Shown: positions 1 to 5,786, counted from the first letter of the stretch. The stretch: DNA of 6,292 bases from SVEL01 sp045126475 (GCA_045126475.1 JBGVOL010000012.1:1-6292); one strand, 5' to 3'. Numbers and translations are program-made. Notes: generated from the letters alone by a model not told the origin.

Positions 1-752
1 AAGATGTCACCCTGGAAGATGCAAGAGATTTTATATATGAATTACGAGTTGATAAAAAGATGTCAACTCAATACTGCAACGGAATTAATGCAGCACTAAA
101 GTTTTTCTATAGACATGTGTTGCATAAACCATGGAATCAGGATGTTGTGCCAAGGATGACAAACGATCTTAAACTACCAGAAGTTATGCCTCTTGAAAGT
201 ATTGAAAAGATGATTGATGCAACTACAGAGATACGCAATAAAGCTATTATCTCATTACTTTATTCATCAGGCTTAAGAGTTGGTGAATTATGTAGACTTG
301 CTCCAGGTGATATCTACATGAGCACCATGCAGGTGCATATAAGAGGTGGAAAAAATCATTGGGATCACTGGACACTTCTTTCACAACATTCTCTGGATTT
401 ACTAACGGAATACTGGAGAAGTTATCCTTTTCAAAGAGAATACCTTTTTGTTGCACTTAAAGCTCCATATAAACCACTAAAAAAAGGTGGTGTTGAAGCA
501 ATGGTTAAAAAGATAGGCAGATTAGTTGGAATTAATAACGCACATCCTCATACTTTGCGCCATTCCTTTGCAAGCCATATGGTGGAACAGGGAGTATCAC
601 TTGAAAATATACAGGCTATGATGGGTCATCGTGACGCAGATTCGACGCACAAATACATACATGTTTCAAACAAATCTCTTATGGGAATCAAGAGTCCACT
701 TGATCATCCTGCCAAGAAAAAGAAAGGCAGGAAAAAGAAAAATGAGCAGTGA
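1..752 (+). CDS. Tyrosine recombinase/integrase (5' end outside window)
   Basis: This is a site-specific recombinase of the lambda-integrase/XerD type, which cuts and rejoins DNA through a catalytic tyrosine. The frame stays open to the left edge (from base 3, DVTLEDARDFIYEL...), so the first Met in the window (base 60) is internal and part of the SAM-like core-binding domain is missing. Numbering from that Met, the catalytic set is visible: R73 in SGLRVGEL, K98 in RGGKNHW, H164 and R167 in HPHTLRHSFA, H190 in MMGHRD and nucleophile Y199 in HKYIHVS. The catalytic domain therefore looks intact. The C-terminus is a lysine/arginine-rich tail (about 218-227). The stop codon overlaps the ATG of the transposase fragment, which implies translational coupling within one element. 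Family assignment is secure; its role as the accessory recombinase of an IS91-type element is inferred. Confidence 0.9.
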   Translation, partial: DVTLEDARDFIYELRVDKKMSTQYCNGINAALKFFYRHVLHKPWNQDVVPRMTNDLKLPEVMPLESIEKMIDATTEIRNKAIISLLYSSGLRVGELCRLAPGDIYMSTMQVHIRGGKNHWDHWTLLSQHSLDLLTEYWRSYPFQREYLFVALKAPYKPLKKGGVEAMVKKIGRLVGINNAHPHTLRHSFASHMVEQGVSLENIQAMMGHRDADSTHKYIHVSNKSLMGIKSPLDHPAKKKKGRKKKNEQ

Positions 753-850
753 TGTAACAATGCAGGATGTATTTGAAAGATTCTTGCCAGAGTATGCAGA
801 AAGCAAAAACTTTTCAGACAGACAATACCTTGCCGTAAAATGTATCCAAA
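1..850 (+). mobile_element. Remnant of an IS91-like element (recombinase plus transposase fragment)
   Basis: The left end holds two plus-strand reading frames that overlap by 11 nt: a tyrosine recombinase and the start of a probable IS91-type transposase. Everything to the right reads on the minus strand. Some IS91-family elements are known to carry a phage-integrase-type gene directly upstream of their HUH transposase, and this arrangement fits. The left end lies outside the window. The right end is lost: the transposase breaks off after about 35 codons, so the zinc finger, the HUH motif and the element's far terminus are absent. I place the right boundary at about 845-858 because the minus-strand permease stops matching its family there. 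No target duplication is expected for this family and none can be tested. The family assignment is an inference from order and N-terminal resemblance. Confidence 0.6.
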
Positions 851-1276
851 AATACTCATAAGCAGTACCAGGGAGCCTAAATCCACCATAGGGGACGATA
901 TGAGGAATGAAAATGTAACACCAAGTGGAAGACCCGCGCTGGTAAATCCAATAAATAATGGTATTGACGAACAGGAGCAAAATGGCGTTACCGTACCAAG
1001 CAGGGCAGCTATGATATTCGCCCATATTCCTTTAAATCTCCCAAGTATTTTCCTGGTTCTCTCCGGCGGAAAATAACTCTGTATATATGAAATAATCAGA
1101 ATCAGGAATCCCAGTAATATCATGATTTTTATTGTATCATAGATAAAAAACTGTATACTCCCTCCTAACCTGCCGCCCGGGTCCAATCCTGCTGCCTTAA
1201 GACCGCTGCCGATAAGTCTGTTCAGCCATTTCATTCCCAGAATTTCATTCTGAAAAAAATCCCAAATATTACTCAC
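704..1276 (-). pseudogene. ArsP/UPF0718-like permease, truncated and fused to mobile-element sequence
   Basis: The first ~144 residues (1276 down to about 845) match the N-terminal half of the ArsP/UPF0718 (DUF318) permease family, which includes exporters of trivalent organoarsenicals. Visible are a membrane segment at about 48-68, the hallmark TPFCSCSSIPLFIGF at 97-111 with C100 and C102, and a hydrophobic run at 119-144. Family members are usually about 300 residues or more with a second, similar half; here that half is gone. After residue ~144 the frame runs antisense through the recombinase and transposase genes and adds ~46 unrelated residues (ending FFFFLPFFFLAG) before a stop at 704. 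Translation starts at GTG with AGGAGG 8 nt upstream. The gene follows arsR on the same strand, 81 nt away, so it was probably its regulated partner. It is very likely non-functional. Confidence 0.8.
742..861 (+). pseudogene. 5' fragment of a probable IS91-family transposase
   Basis: An ATG at 742 lies inside the last codons of the recombinase gene (ATGAGCAGTGA) and opens a frame of 39 codons that ends at the TAA at 859-861. The product begins MSSDVTMQDVFERFLPEY and continues ...SDRQYLAVKCIQKY. IS91/IS801-type transposases usually start with a short helix of the form 'T-x-Q-x-[IV]-F-x-x-[FY]-x-P-x-Y', followed by a conserved segment before a Cys-rich zinc finger. The match stops just before that finger. 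The last codons fall in sequence that encodes the permease on the other strand, so the frame was cut by a rearrangement. The remaining ~39 residues cannot be an active transposase. A frame opening at base 631 would overlap the recombinase far more and is less likely. Confidence 0.6.
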
Positions 1277-1284
1277 AATGATAA

Positions 1285-1290
1285 CCTCCT
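1285..1290 (-). promoter_or_regulatory. Ribosome binding site fixing a GTG start
   Basis: A perfect AGGAGG lies 8 nt before the GTG at 1276-1274. No ATG in this frame lies nearby; the next Met is residue 15. The site therefore supports GTG as the start of the truncated permease. Confidence 0.85.
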
Positions 1291-1296
1291 ATAATA

Positions 1297-1309
1297 TTCA
1301 AAAATTGAA
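1297..1309. promoter_or_regulatory. Short dyad upstream of the truncated permease
   Basis: TTCAA-AAA-TTGAA is a 5+5 inverted repeat just upstream of the permease ribosome site. ArsR/SmtB-family repressors commonly bind short AT-rich dyads of this general look, so a regulatory site is possible. The sequence is short and AT-rich enough to occur by chance. Confidence 0.3.
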
Positions 1310-1336
1310 ATATATCAATATGTTGTATTAAATGAT

Positions 1337-1358
1337 AGTCGTGTTTTAAAACACGACT
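1337..1358. repeat. 22-bp perfect palindrome at the arsR stop codon
   Basis: AGTCGTGTT-TTAA-AACACGACT is a perfect palindrome whose outer base overlaps the arsR stop codon (1360-1358). As RNA it would form a 9-bp stem with a TTAA loop between arsR and the permease. No T-run follows on the minus strand, so it is not a standard terminator for arsR; it could be an intercistronic stabilising or attenuating hairpin. On the plus strand it is followed by a loosely T-rich stretch, and it might weakly terminate transcription coming out of the mobile element. Confidence 0.6.
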
Positions 1359-1636
1359 TATTTTAAATTTTTCTTCAATTCCTCAAGATAGTCCATTACG
1401 TTTTCCAGACCTTCTTCTGAGATAGAATAGTGCATCCACTTTCCTTCTTTTCTTCCCACTACAACGCCTGAATCACATAAAATTTTCATATGATGTGATA
1501 ATGTGGGCTGAGTAATGTTCATTTCCTCCAAAAGTCTGCAGGCACATTTCTCTCCGTCCCGTAATAGTTCTAAAATCTGTATTCTGTTCTCATCACAAAA
1601 TGCCTTAAACATTAAAGCAATTTTTTTATTGTCCAT
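1358..1636 (-). CDS. arsR: ArsR/SmtB-family metal(loid)-responsive repressor
   Basis: This is a 92-residue winged helix-turn-helix regulator of the ArsR/SmtB family. Such proteins are dimers that repress their own operon and release DNA when a metal or metalloid binds. After the first helices comes C-A-C at 31-33 (GEKCACRLLEEM), which matches the cysteine pair used by classical ArsR proteins for As(III)/Sb(III). The recognition helix is at about 41-53 (ITQPTLSHHMKIL), and the wing follows at about 58-72 (VVVGRKEGKWMHYSI). C14 and C54 are further cysteines. The length is normal for the family. GAGGAG sits 8 nt before the ATG. It is the first gene of a two-gene unit with the broken ArsP-like permease, which supports arsenic or a related metalloid as ligand; the ligand itself is inferred. 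Confidence 0.9.
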   Translation of the reverse strand: MDNKKIALMFKAFCDENRIQILELLRDGEKCACRLLEEMNITQPTLSHHMKILCDSGVVVGRKEGKWMHYSISEEGLENVMDYLEELKKNLK

Positions 1637-1650
1637 AGCTGTATCTCCTC

Positions 1651-1670
1651 ATATCGACTTTTGTCTATAT
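1651..1670. promoter_or_regulatory. Candidate ArsR operator O2
   Basis: On the minus strand ATATAGAC-AAAA-GTCGATAT is an 8+8 inverted repeat with one mismatched pair. It lies over the predicted transcription start, between the -10 box and the ribosome site. Together with flanking bases it shares GACATATA with the dyad at 1684-1701, which suggests that one protein recognises both. Confidence 0.4.
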
Positions 1671-1675
1671 GTCCT

Positions 1676-1704
1676 ACAATATCACATATATAGATATATG
1701 TCAA
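1676..1704 (-). promoter_or_regulatory. Predicted sigma-A promoter of arsR
   Basis: On the minus strand, TTGACA (1704-1699, perfect -35) is followed by a 17-nt spacer and TATTGT (1681-1676, four of six matches to the -10). Transcription would start near 1669, giving a short leader before the ribosome site at 1650-1645. The spacer and part of the -35 box are covered by the dyad at 1684-1701, as expected for a self-repressing regulator. Confidence 0.7.
1684..1701. promoter_or_regulatory. Candidate ArsR operator O1
   Basis: ACATATAT-AG-ATATATGT is a perfect 8+8 inverted repeat with a 2-nt centre. It overlaps the -35 box and spacer of the arsR promoter, so a bound dimer would block RNA polymerase. 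AT-rich dyads over the promoter are typical for ArsR/SmtB regulators. Assignment to this ArsR is an inference from position. Confidence 0.55.
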
Positions 1705-1713
1705 TACAAAACA

Positions 1714-1737
1714 GAAGTGCTGATTTCTCAGCACTTC
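1714..1737 (-). terminator. Rho-independent terminator of thyX
   Basis: On the minus strand, GAAGTGCTGA-GAAA-TCAGCACTTC is a perfect 10-bp stem with a GNRA-type GAAA loop, starting 6 nt after the thyX stop codon and followed by TGTTTTGT. The T-run is modest but the stem is strong. The tail runs directly into the arsR -35 box, so the two transcription units are packed with almost no spare sequence. Confidence 0.8.
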
Positions 1738-1743
1738 CTCAAA

Positions 1744-2421
1744 TCACACTTCTTTGTACGGCCTTCTGCCACAGCACTTTTTCTCTGTACAGTAGCCTGC
1801 CACCTCACACTTTGGTACAAAATAATTATCTACAAGATAAGCCCACTCCTCAGAGTAGCTTCTAAGGGCATCCATTATATCCTTCATCAGCTGACGGTAT
1901 TCCCAGTATGCTCTTGTGCAGAGTCTCTGGTGAGACATCTCTATAAGATTACGCACATTGCGCTTGTCCACAATCTTTGTGCTCATTCCCAAAGGAAGCA
2001 GCATTGCCGCATCTTCTCTCGGCACACCGCAATCGGCCTCAAGCTTGCTGCATGCCTTTGTAATGGCTTCCATAGTCTCAACATAGATTTTCCTTGCTTC
2101 CTCATTCTTCTCAACTGTTGGAGGAATAACATAGGAGAAATCCTTATAATTAATATATCTTGTACTTGCCTGCAGTCTTGTCGGTGCTCCGCCAATGTGA
2201 GTGTACCATTCCCTTATAACTCTTGCGGAATAACCGTCCAGAATCATTTCAATATTAACGTATTCCATAACACGGTGATGACCCGATTTTATGCAGTCGA
2301 TTCCTCTTGCATAATTTTTCTCCATGTCCTCTATGTTAGCGCCCCAGCATACACCTGCACGCTGTCCCATAAGTGTTATTGGATTCTTTGGTGTTTCCTG
2401 AATGATAGTAACTTTTCCCAT
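1744..2421 (-). CDS. thyX: FAD-dependent thymidylate synthase ThyX (divergent)
   Basis: ThyX makes dTMP from dUMP using methylene-tetrahydrofolate, NADPH and FAD, replacing ThyA. The 225-residue length is normal. The N-terminal part has the expected SGHHRVMEYVNIEM (46-59). The C-terminal half carries PREDAAMLLPLGMSTKIV (134-151), N155-x-R157 and RLCTRAYWEYR (166-176), in the positions of the family's substrate-binding 'NARSL...RL..HAQWEIR' region. The usual signature RHR-X7-S is altered: EWYTHI (71-76) stands where W-F-R-H-R is expected, and S86-T-R88-Y89 retains the S-x-R-Y end after a two-residue longer gap. The tail has four cysteines (C205, C211, C216, C217). AAGGAG lies 7 nt before the ATG. 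It has its own promoter and terminator. Family is secure; activity with the altered motif is likely but unproven. Confidence 0.9.
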   Translation of the reverse strand: MGKVTIIQETPKNPITLMGQRAGVCWGANIEDMEKNYARGIDCIKSGHHRVMEYVNIEMILDGYSARVIREWYTHIGGAPTRLQASTRYINYKDFSYVIPPTVEKNEEARKIYVETMEAITKACSKLEADCGVPREDAAMLLPLGMSTKIVDKRNVRNLIEMSHQRLCTRAYWEYRQLMKDIMDALRSYSEEWAYLVDNYFVPKCEVAGYCTEKKCCGRRPYKEV

Positions 2422-2446
2422 CTTGTTTCTCCTTGTCTATGCTAAA

Positions 2447-2461
2447 GAGTGTTTTTCACTC
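2447..2461 (-). other. Small hairpin in the thyX leader
   Basis: GAGTG-AAAAA-CACTC forms a 5-bp stem with an A5 loop in the predicted 5' leader of thyX, about 12 nt upstream of its ribosome site. It is too small to act as a terminator. No known riboswitch is recognisable here. Confidence 0.3.
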
Positions 2462-2477
2462 CTATTCTCTCTGTAAC

Positions 2478-2506
2478 AATATAACATCACACAGAGATTA
2501 TTTCAA
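2478..2506 (-). promoter_or_regulatory. Predicted sigma-A promoter of thyX
   Basis: TTGAAA (2506-2501) and TATATT (2483-2478) each match the consensus at five of six bases and are separated by exactly 17 nt. Transcription would start near 2471, giving a ~50-nt leader. The promoter sits in the only gap between thyX and the SUKH gene, so thyX can be expressed independently of the ABC operon. No terminator is visible after the SUKH gene, so read-through is also possible. Confidence 0.7.
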
Positions 2507-2539
2507 CGATAAAGATTTTGGTTAATTACTAATTGTTTA

Positions 2540-3055
2540 TTATTCAACTAATAAGTCGCTCCAATAGGGAATCCGCGTACATTCATTTACAGAAACAGGT
2601 TCATGAGTATCCCACATCCTAAGTTCCCTTTCCACATAATCTTCCAGATTTTTTCCATAGATAATCACATCATCATAGTAAATAGAGAAAATAGGAATGT
2701 TTACCTCATTTTCCATTTGCGGACAATACCTGTGCGACATGACAGGAATCATCTTTGGGGCAGTATCTGGAACATTCTTATCTTTATAGGCAAAATCCAT
2801 GGCACTTCTTATTCTTGATATATTATCATCCGAAAAATCATGCCAATCATAGAAGGCAGGATTGCCACATATAACTTTTCCCCCGGATGGTATCATCTTT
2901 TTGGTAGGAACTCCGACTTTATACAAATTAAGCAGCTCCGTTGGAAATTCAATTCCATAAATTTGTTTTATTTTCTCATGTTCCTCATCAGTCAACGGCT
3001 CCGTAATCTTATACCCCGCCGCTCTTATTTTCTCGATAATACCTGAATAATTCAT
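2540..3055 (-). CDS. SMI1/KNR4 (SUKH) family protein
   Basis: A 171-residue soluble protein without signal peptide or membrane segments. It shows the SUKH pattern in order: an N-terminal helix pair and LTDEEHEKIKQIYGIEFP (21-38) ending in the family's 'GI-x-FP' turn, then FYDWHDFSDDNISRIR (68-83), then KMIPVMSHRYCPQ (101-113), IFSIYYDDVIIYG (122-134) and NLEDYVEREL (136-145). SUKH proteins often act as immunity proteins against polymorphic toxins, but many have no assigned role. AAGGAG sits 7 nt before the ATG. The gene follows the ABC permease by only 28 nt with no terminator, so it is probably its last operon gene. No toxin gene is present in this window, so an immunity role is not supported by the neighbours. 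Confidence 0.8.
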   Translation of the reverse strand: MNYSGIIEKIRAAGYKITEPLTDEEHEKIKQIYGIEFPTELLNLYKVGVPTKKMIPSGGKVICGNPAFYDWHDFSDDNISRIRSAMDFAYKDKNVPDTAPKMIPVMSHRYCPQMENEVNIPIFSIYYDDVIIYGKNLEDYVERELRMWDTHEPVSVNECTRIPYWSDLLVE

Positions 3056-3083
3056 TATTATTCTCCTTAATCATACATATTTA

Positions 3084-3872
3084 TCAGCTTCCTGCGCTCT
3101 CATAAGCCCTAAGACCTCTGTTCCACAAAAGAATTGACAGAGTCAGCAGCACCGCCGCAATAACCGTTCCAACCCCAAAGCAGAACCACGGATTGCCGCC
3201 TCTTAAGATATAGCTTGCCGGATAATATGCCGTAAATGCAAACGGGATAATATATGTAACAATATTTCTTATAAATCCATTGTAAATAGTAACAGGATAT
3301 TTTGCAAAATCACTTGTCATATAGAATATCTGCAAAATACTTCCGCTTGACTTTATCCAAAGTGCCAATGCAGCTCCTGCTATTTTTATGGCAGTATAAA
3401 TAACCATTCCAAATATAAATGCAACAATCATAAGAAGCACCGTCGGCACCGTATAATGTATGCCAAGCTTAACCGATGCGATAATCATAAGTACTATGCC
3501 TGTAAGAAGCTCACCCAGCGCATCAAACTGCAGATTCTCCATAATTACGTGAAGCAGTGGGTTAATCGGCCTTGTAAGATACTTATCAAAATCACCCTTT
3601 CTGACTATAAACCATGCTACCTTCCACAAATTGTCCGTAAAGAGGTGGTCGAGTCCCCTTGGCACCAGTGAAAATCCGTATATAAATATTATCTCAAAAT
3701 AGTCAAAGCCCTGTAAATGAGGTATCTGTGAAAAGATAATGCTTATAAACACAAGATTTGTAATCTGTCCCACCAGAAAGCTCGTAGCTCCCGTAAGGAA
3801 ATCCACTCTGTACTCCATAAGCTGCTTTAACTGCTGTACAACAAATGTCTTATATAATCTTAAAAATCTCAT
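3084..3872 (-). CDS. ABC-2 type transporter permease (DUF990-like), second subunit
   Basis: An integral membrane subunit of 262 residues with about six membrane segments (roughly 29-48, 56-72, 119-138, 143-172, 203-222, 230-250). Family features include the loop RKGDFDKYLTRPINPLL (91-107), AKYPVTIY (190-197), the PFAFTAYYPASYIL region (210-223) and the ending RGLRAYESAGS, all typical of the COG3694/DUF990-type permeases that pair with a COG4586-type ATPase. The substrate is unknown; this class generally exports. The frame is open back to 3932, but that start would lie 56 nt inside the upstream gene. ATG 3872 gives a normal N-terminus (MRFLRLYKTFV) and a ribosome site 8 nt upstream, and lies 4 nt after the upstream stop codon, implying translational coupling. 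Confidence 0.88.
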   Translation of the reverse strand: MRFLRLYKTFVVQQLKQLMEYRVDFLTGATSFLVGQITNLVFISIIFSQIPHLQGFDYFEIIFIYGFSLVPRGLDHLFTDNLWKVAWFIVRKGDFDKYLTRPINPLLHVIMENLQFDALGELLTGIVLMIIASVKLGIHYTVPTVLLMIVAFIFGMVIYTAIKIAGAALALWIKSSGSILQIFYMTSDFAKYPVTIYNGFIRNIVTYIIPFAFTAYYPASYILRGGNPWFCFGVGTVIAAVLLTLSILLWNRGLRAYESAGS

Positions 3873-3876
3873 AACA

Positions 3877-4704
3877 TCATCCCCCCTGTACTGCAAGACG
3901 TTTTTCCGCAAGACGCCACATAAGCTTGGCAATTACCACAAACACAATTATCCACGCAATCTGTTTTCCGAAGGCAAAAGCCAAATCAATCCCCTTAAGC
4001 TTGCCCATGTAAATCATAACAGGTGTATACACCAGTGACGCAAACGGAAGCTGCTCAAATATATTTCTTACTATCTCCGGAAAGAATGCAAGCGGAATAA
4101 GAGAGCCGGAGAAGAATTTAATAATGCTGGTTTTAAGTATTGAAAATCCCCATATATTCATAAGCCAAAATGCCAGATAGCCAAATATAAGATTGACATA
4201 AAATGACAGTATGTAGCTTAAAATAACGCTGAGCACAAATCCTAAAAACAAAACAATATTAAACGCAACATATCCCAGTGCAAAATATCTGTATACCTCA
4301 ACGCCTATCATAACAGGCAGGAATATAAATGCCGACATGACTGCCTTGTCGCCAATCTCTGTCGCCAGAAGACTCATATCCACATTGACCGGCTTAATCA
4401 TACGCATGATGATGCTGCCTTCCCTTATTTCCTCTGCAAGCATCTTTGTTGAATCGGTATCCGTAAAGAATCCCACTATATTTGCAAGAAATACATATAT
4501 TGTCATATCAGTCATGGTAAATCCCATGAAAGTGCCTTCTCCCGATGCCGCAAACACTGCCTTCCAGATAAAATACATTACAAAGCAGTATAATGACTCA
4601 CCGATGAAAAAGCCCATAAAGTTCAGTCTGTACGCCATGGCTCCCTGAGCGCCTGCCCTGGTAAAGCCACCGTAGACTCTTTTAATATGTCTAAACCATT
4701 TCAT
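3877..4704 (-). CDS. ABC-2 type transporter permease (DUF990-like), first subunit
   Basis: A 275-residue membrane protein with about six membrane segments (roughly 30-51, 64-80, 121-140, 144-168, 170-190, 248-264). It carries EIREGSIIMRMIKPVN (92-107), which corresponds to the cytoplasmic 'IREG...L.KP.N' loop of this permease family, a conserved FFSGSLIPLAFFPE (197-210), P220 and TPVMIYMGK (227-235), and the terminal motif KRLAVQGG. It is a distant paralogue of the next gene, and together they would form the heterodimeric membrane channel. The ATG lies 5 nt after the ATPase stop codon, and its ribosome site GAGGAG (4718-4713) is inside the last codons of the ATPase gene, so the subunits are probably translationally coupled. 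The substrate is unknown. Confidence 0.9.
   Translation of the reverse strand: MKWFRHIKRVYGGFTRAGAQGAMAYRLNFMGFFIGESLYCFVMYFIWKAVFAASGEGTFMGFTMTDMTIYVFLANIVGFFTDTDSTKMLAEEIREGSIIMRMIKPVNVDMSLLATEIGDKAVMSAFIFLPVMIGVEVYRYFALGYVAFNIVLFLGFVLSVILSYILSFYVNLIFGYLAFWLMNIWGFSILKTSIIKFFSGSLIPLAFFPEIVRNIFEQLPFASLVYTPVMIYMGKLKGIDLAFAFGKQIAWIIVFVVIAKLMWRLAEKRLAVQGG
3881..3886 (-). promoter_or_regulatory. Unusual G-run ribosome binding site
   Basis: The minus strand reads AGGGGGG followed by ATGATGTT and the ATG at 3872. The G-run is 8 nt from this ATG and is the only Shine-Dalgarno-like sequence nearby, so it decides the start in favour of 3872. It lies within the last codons of the upstream permease (VQGG). 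Confidence 0.7.
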
Positions 4705-4709
4705 AACTC

Positions 4710-5714
4710 TTACTCCTCATTTCCCTTATAAAGCCTTCTTATAATCTCTTCAATATCAGCTTCACTTACTGCAATATCCTTAACTGTTATTGTTTCCAAT
4801 ATGTATGAGAGCATATCAGACACCTGTACCTTTGAGGCATTGAACTTGACAACTGCCTTCTTTCCGTCAAGGTTCAGTTCCAAATCATCTCCCGAAAGAC
4901 CAAATTTTTCTTCAAAATTAAGCTTACCCATGTCGTTTTCCGACTTCAGGTTAATATGTATCTCTCTCATTCTTCCATACTTTTCTTTCATGCTGTCAAG
5001 GGCACCGTCATAAACCTTCTTACCCTTGTCTATCATGACAATACGCTTGCATAAAAGCTCAATATCACTTAAATCGTGTGTTGTAAGAATAATTGTAGTC
5101 TTCTCATTTTTGTTAATCTCCGCGATAGCCTTTCTGATATTATCCTTAACCACAACATCAAGACCGATTGTAGGCTCATCAAGAAACAACACCTTTGGAT
5201 TGTGAATCATGGAAGCCGCTATATCGGCTCTCATTCTCTGTCCCAAGGATAATGTTCTTACGGGACTGTTAATAAACGGATCCAACTCCAGCACATTATT
5301 GAGAAAATCCATTCTGTCCTTAAACGCCTTATCCTCTATCTGATATATTTCCTTTAACACCGTAAATGTCTCTGTAAGTGGCAAATCCCACCAGAGCTGT
5401 GTTCTCTGTCCGAAAACAACACCTATCTCCTTTACATACTTCTTCCTGTTCTTATACGGAACCTGACCATTAATAACTATCTCTCCCGAAGAAGGAGTAA
5501 GGATACCTGTAAGCATTTTTATGGCTGTGCTCTTACCTGCACCGTTCGGTCCTATAAAACCAAGTATTTCACCCTCTGCCACTGAAAATGATATATCATC
5601 AACAGCCTTCACCGTCTCAACTTTTTTGTGAAAAAGTGATTTGACACTTCCCTTAAGACCGGGCTCTTTAATGGTCTTTTTAAACTCCTTTGTTACATTT
5701 GTTACTTCAATCAT
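4710..5714 (-). CDS. ABC transporter ATP-binding protein (COG4586-type)
   Basis: This is the ATPase of an ABC-2 type exporter. Counting from a Met at 5729 (five residues upstream of my start), the parts are: Walker A GPNGAGKST (60-68), Q-loop region FGQRTQLWWDLP (106-117), signature LSLGQRMRADI (160-170), Walker B VLFLDEP (180-186) with E185, D-loop GLD (189-191) and H218 in LTTHD. All catalytic elements are intact. Two features mark the COG4586 type: an insertion between strand 1 and Walker A (about 18-40) and a C-terminal extension of ~80 residues (255-339) that is probably regulatory. I prefer ATG 5714 (MIEVTNVTKEF) because AAAGGA lies 6 nt upstream; ATG 5729 has only a GGG 2 nt away. It is the first gene of the operon with the two permeases. 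No convincing promoter was found upstream. Confidence 0.92.
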   Translation of the reverse strand: MIEVTNVTKEFKKTIKEPGLKGSVKSLFHKKVETVKAVDDISFSVAEGEILGFIGPNGAGKSTAIKMLTGILTPSSGEIVINGQVPYKNRKKYVKEIGVVFGQRTQLWWDLPLTETFTVLKEIYQIEDKAFKDRMDFLNNVLELDPFINSPVRTLSLGQRMRADIAASMIHNPKVLFLDEPTIGLDVVVKDNIRKAIAEINKNEKTTIILTTHDLSDIELLCKRIVMIDKGKKVYDGALDSMKEKYGRMREIHINLKSENDMGKLNFEEKFGLSGDDLELNLDGKKAVVKFNASKVQVSDMLSYILETITVKDIAVSEADIEEIIRRLYKGNEE

Positions 5715-5786
5715 ATTTTTTCCTTTCATAACCCTTTTCTCTTTTCCTTATTTTTTCCTGCCGTGGTTTTTACACCCAATAATAAT

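Noticed and set aside
1286..1319. Separate promoter for the truncated permease (TTGATA, 16 nt, TATTAT on the minus strand)
   Set aside because: The -10-like box abuts the AGGAGG, so transcription would begin after the ribosome site and the mRNA could not use it. The matches are more likely chance in AT-rich DNA.
1669..2445. Open frame of 258 codons on the plus strand
   Set aside because: It lies antisense to arsR's leader and the whole of thyX, has no family resemblance and no convincing ribosome site. ThyX on the other strand has clear motifs, so this is a shadow frame.
2468..2497. TCTCTGT...ACAGAGA inverted repeat as a terminator for the SUKH gene
   Set aside because: The 7-bp arms are 16 nt apart with no T-run, and the sequence coincides with the thyX promoter. 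It does not meet the form of an intrinsic terminator.
3873..3932. Longer N-terminus (20 extra residues) for the second ABC permease
   Set aside because: It would overlap the upstream permease by 56 nt, lacks a ribosome site and adds a non-conserved stretch (MPSLCGVLRKN...). The ATG at 3872 has a G-run 8 nt upstream and gives a normal N-terminus.
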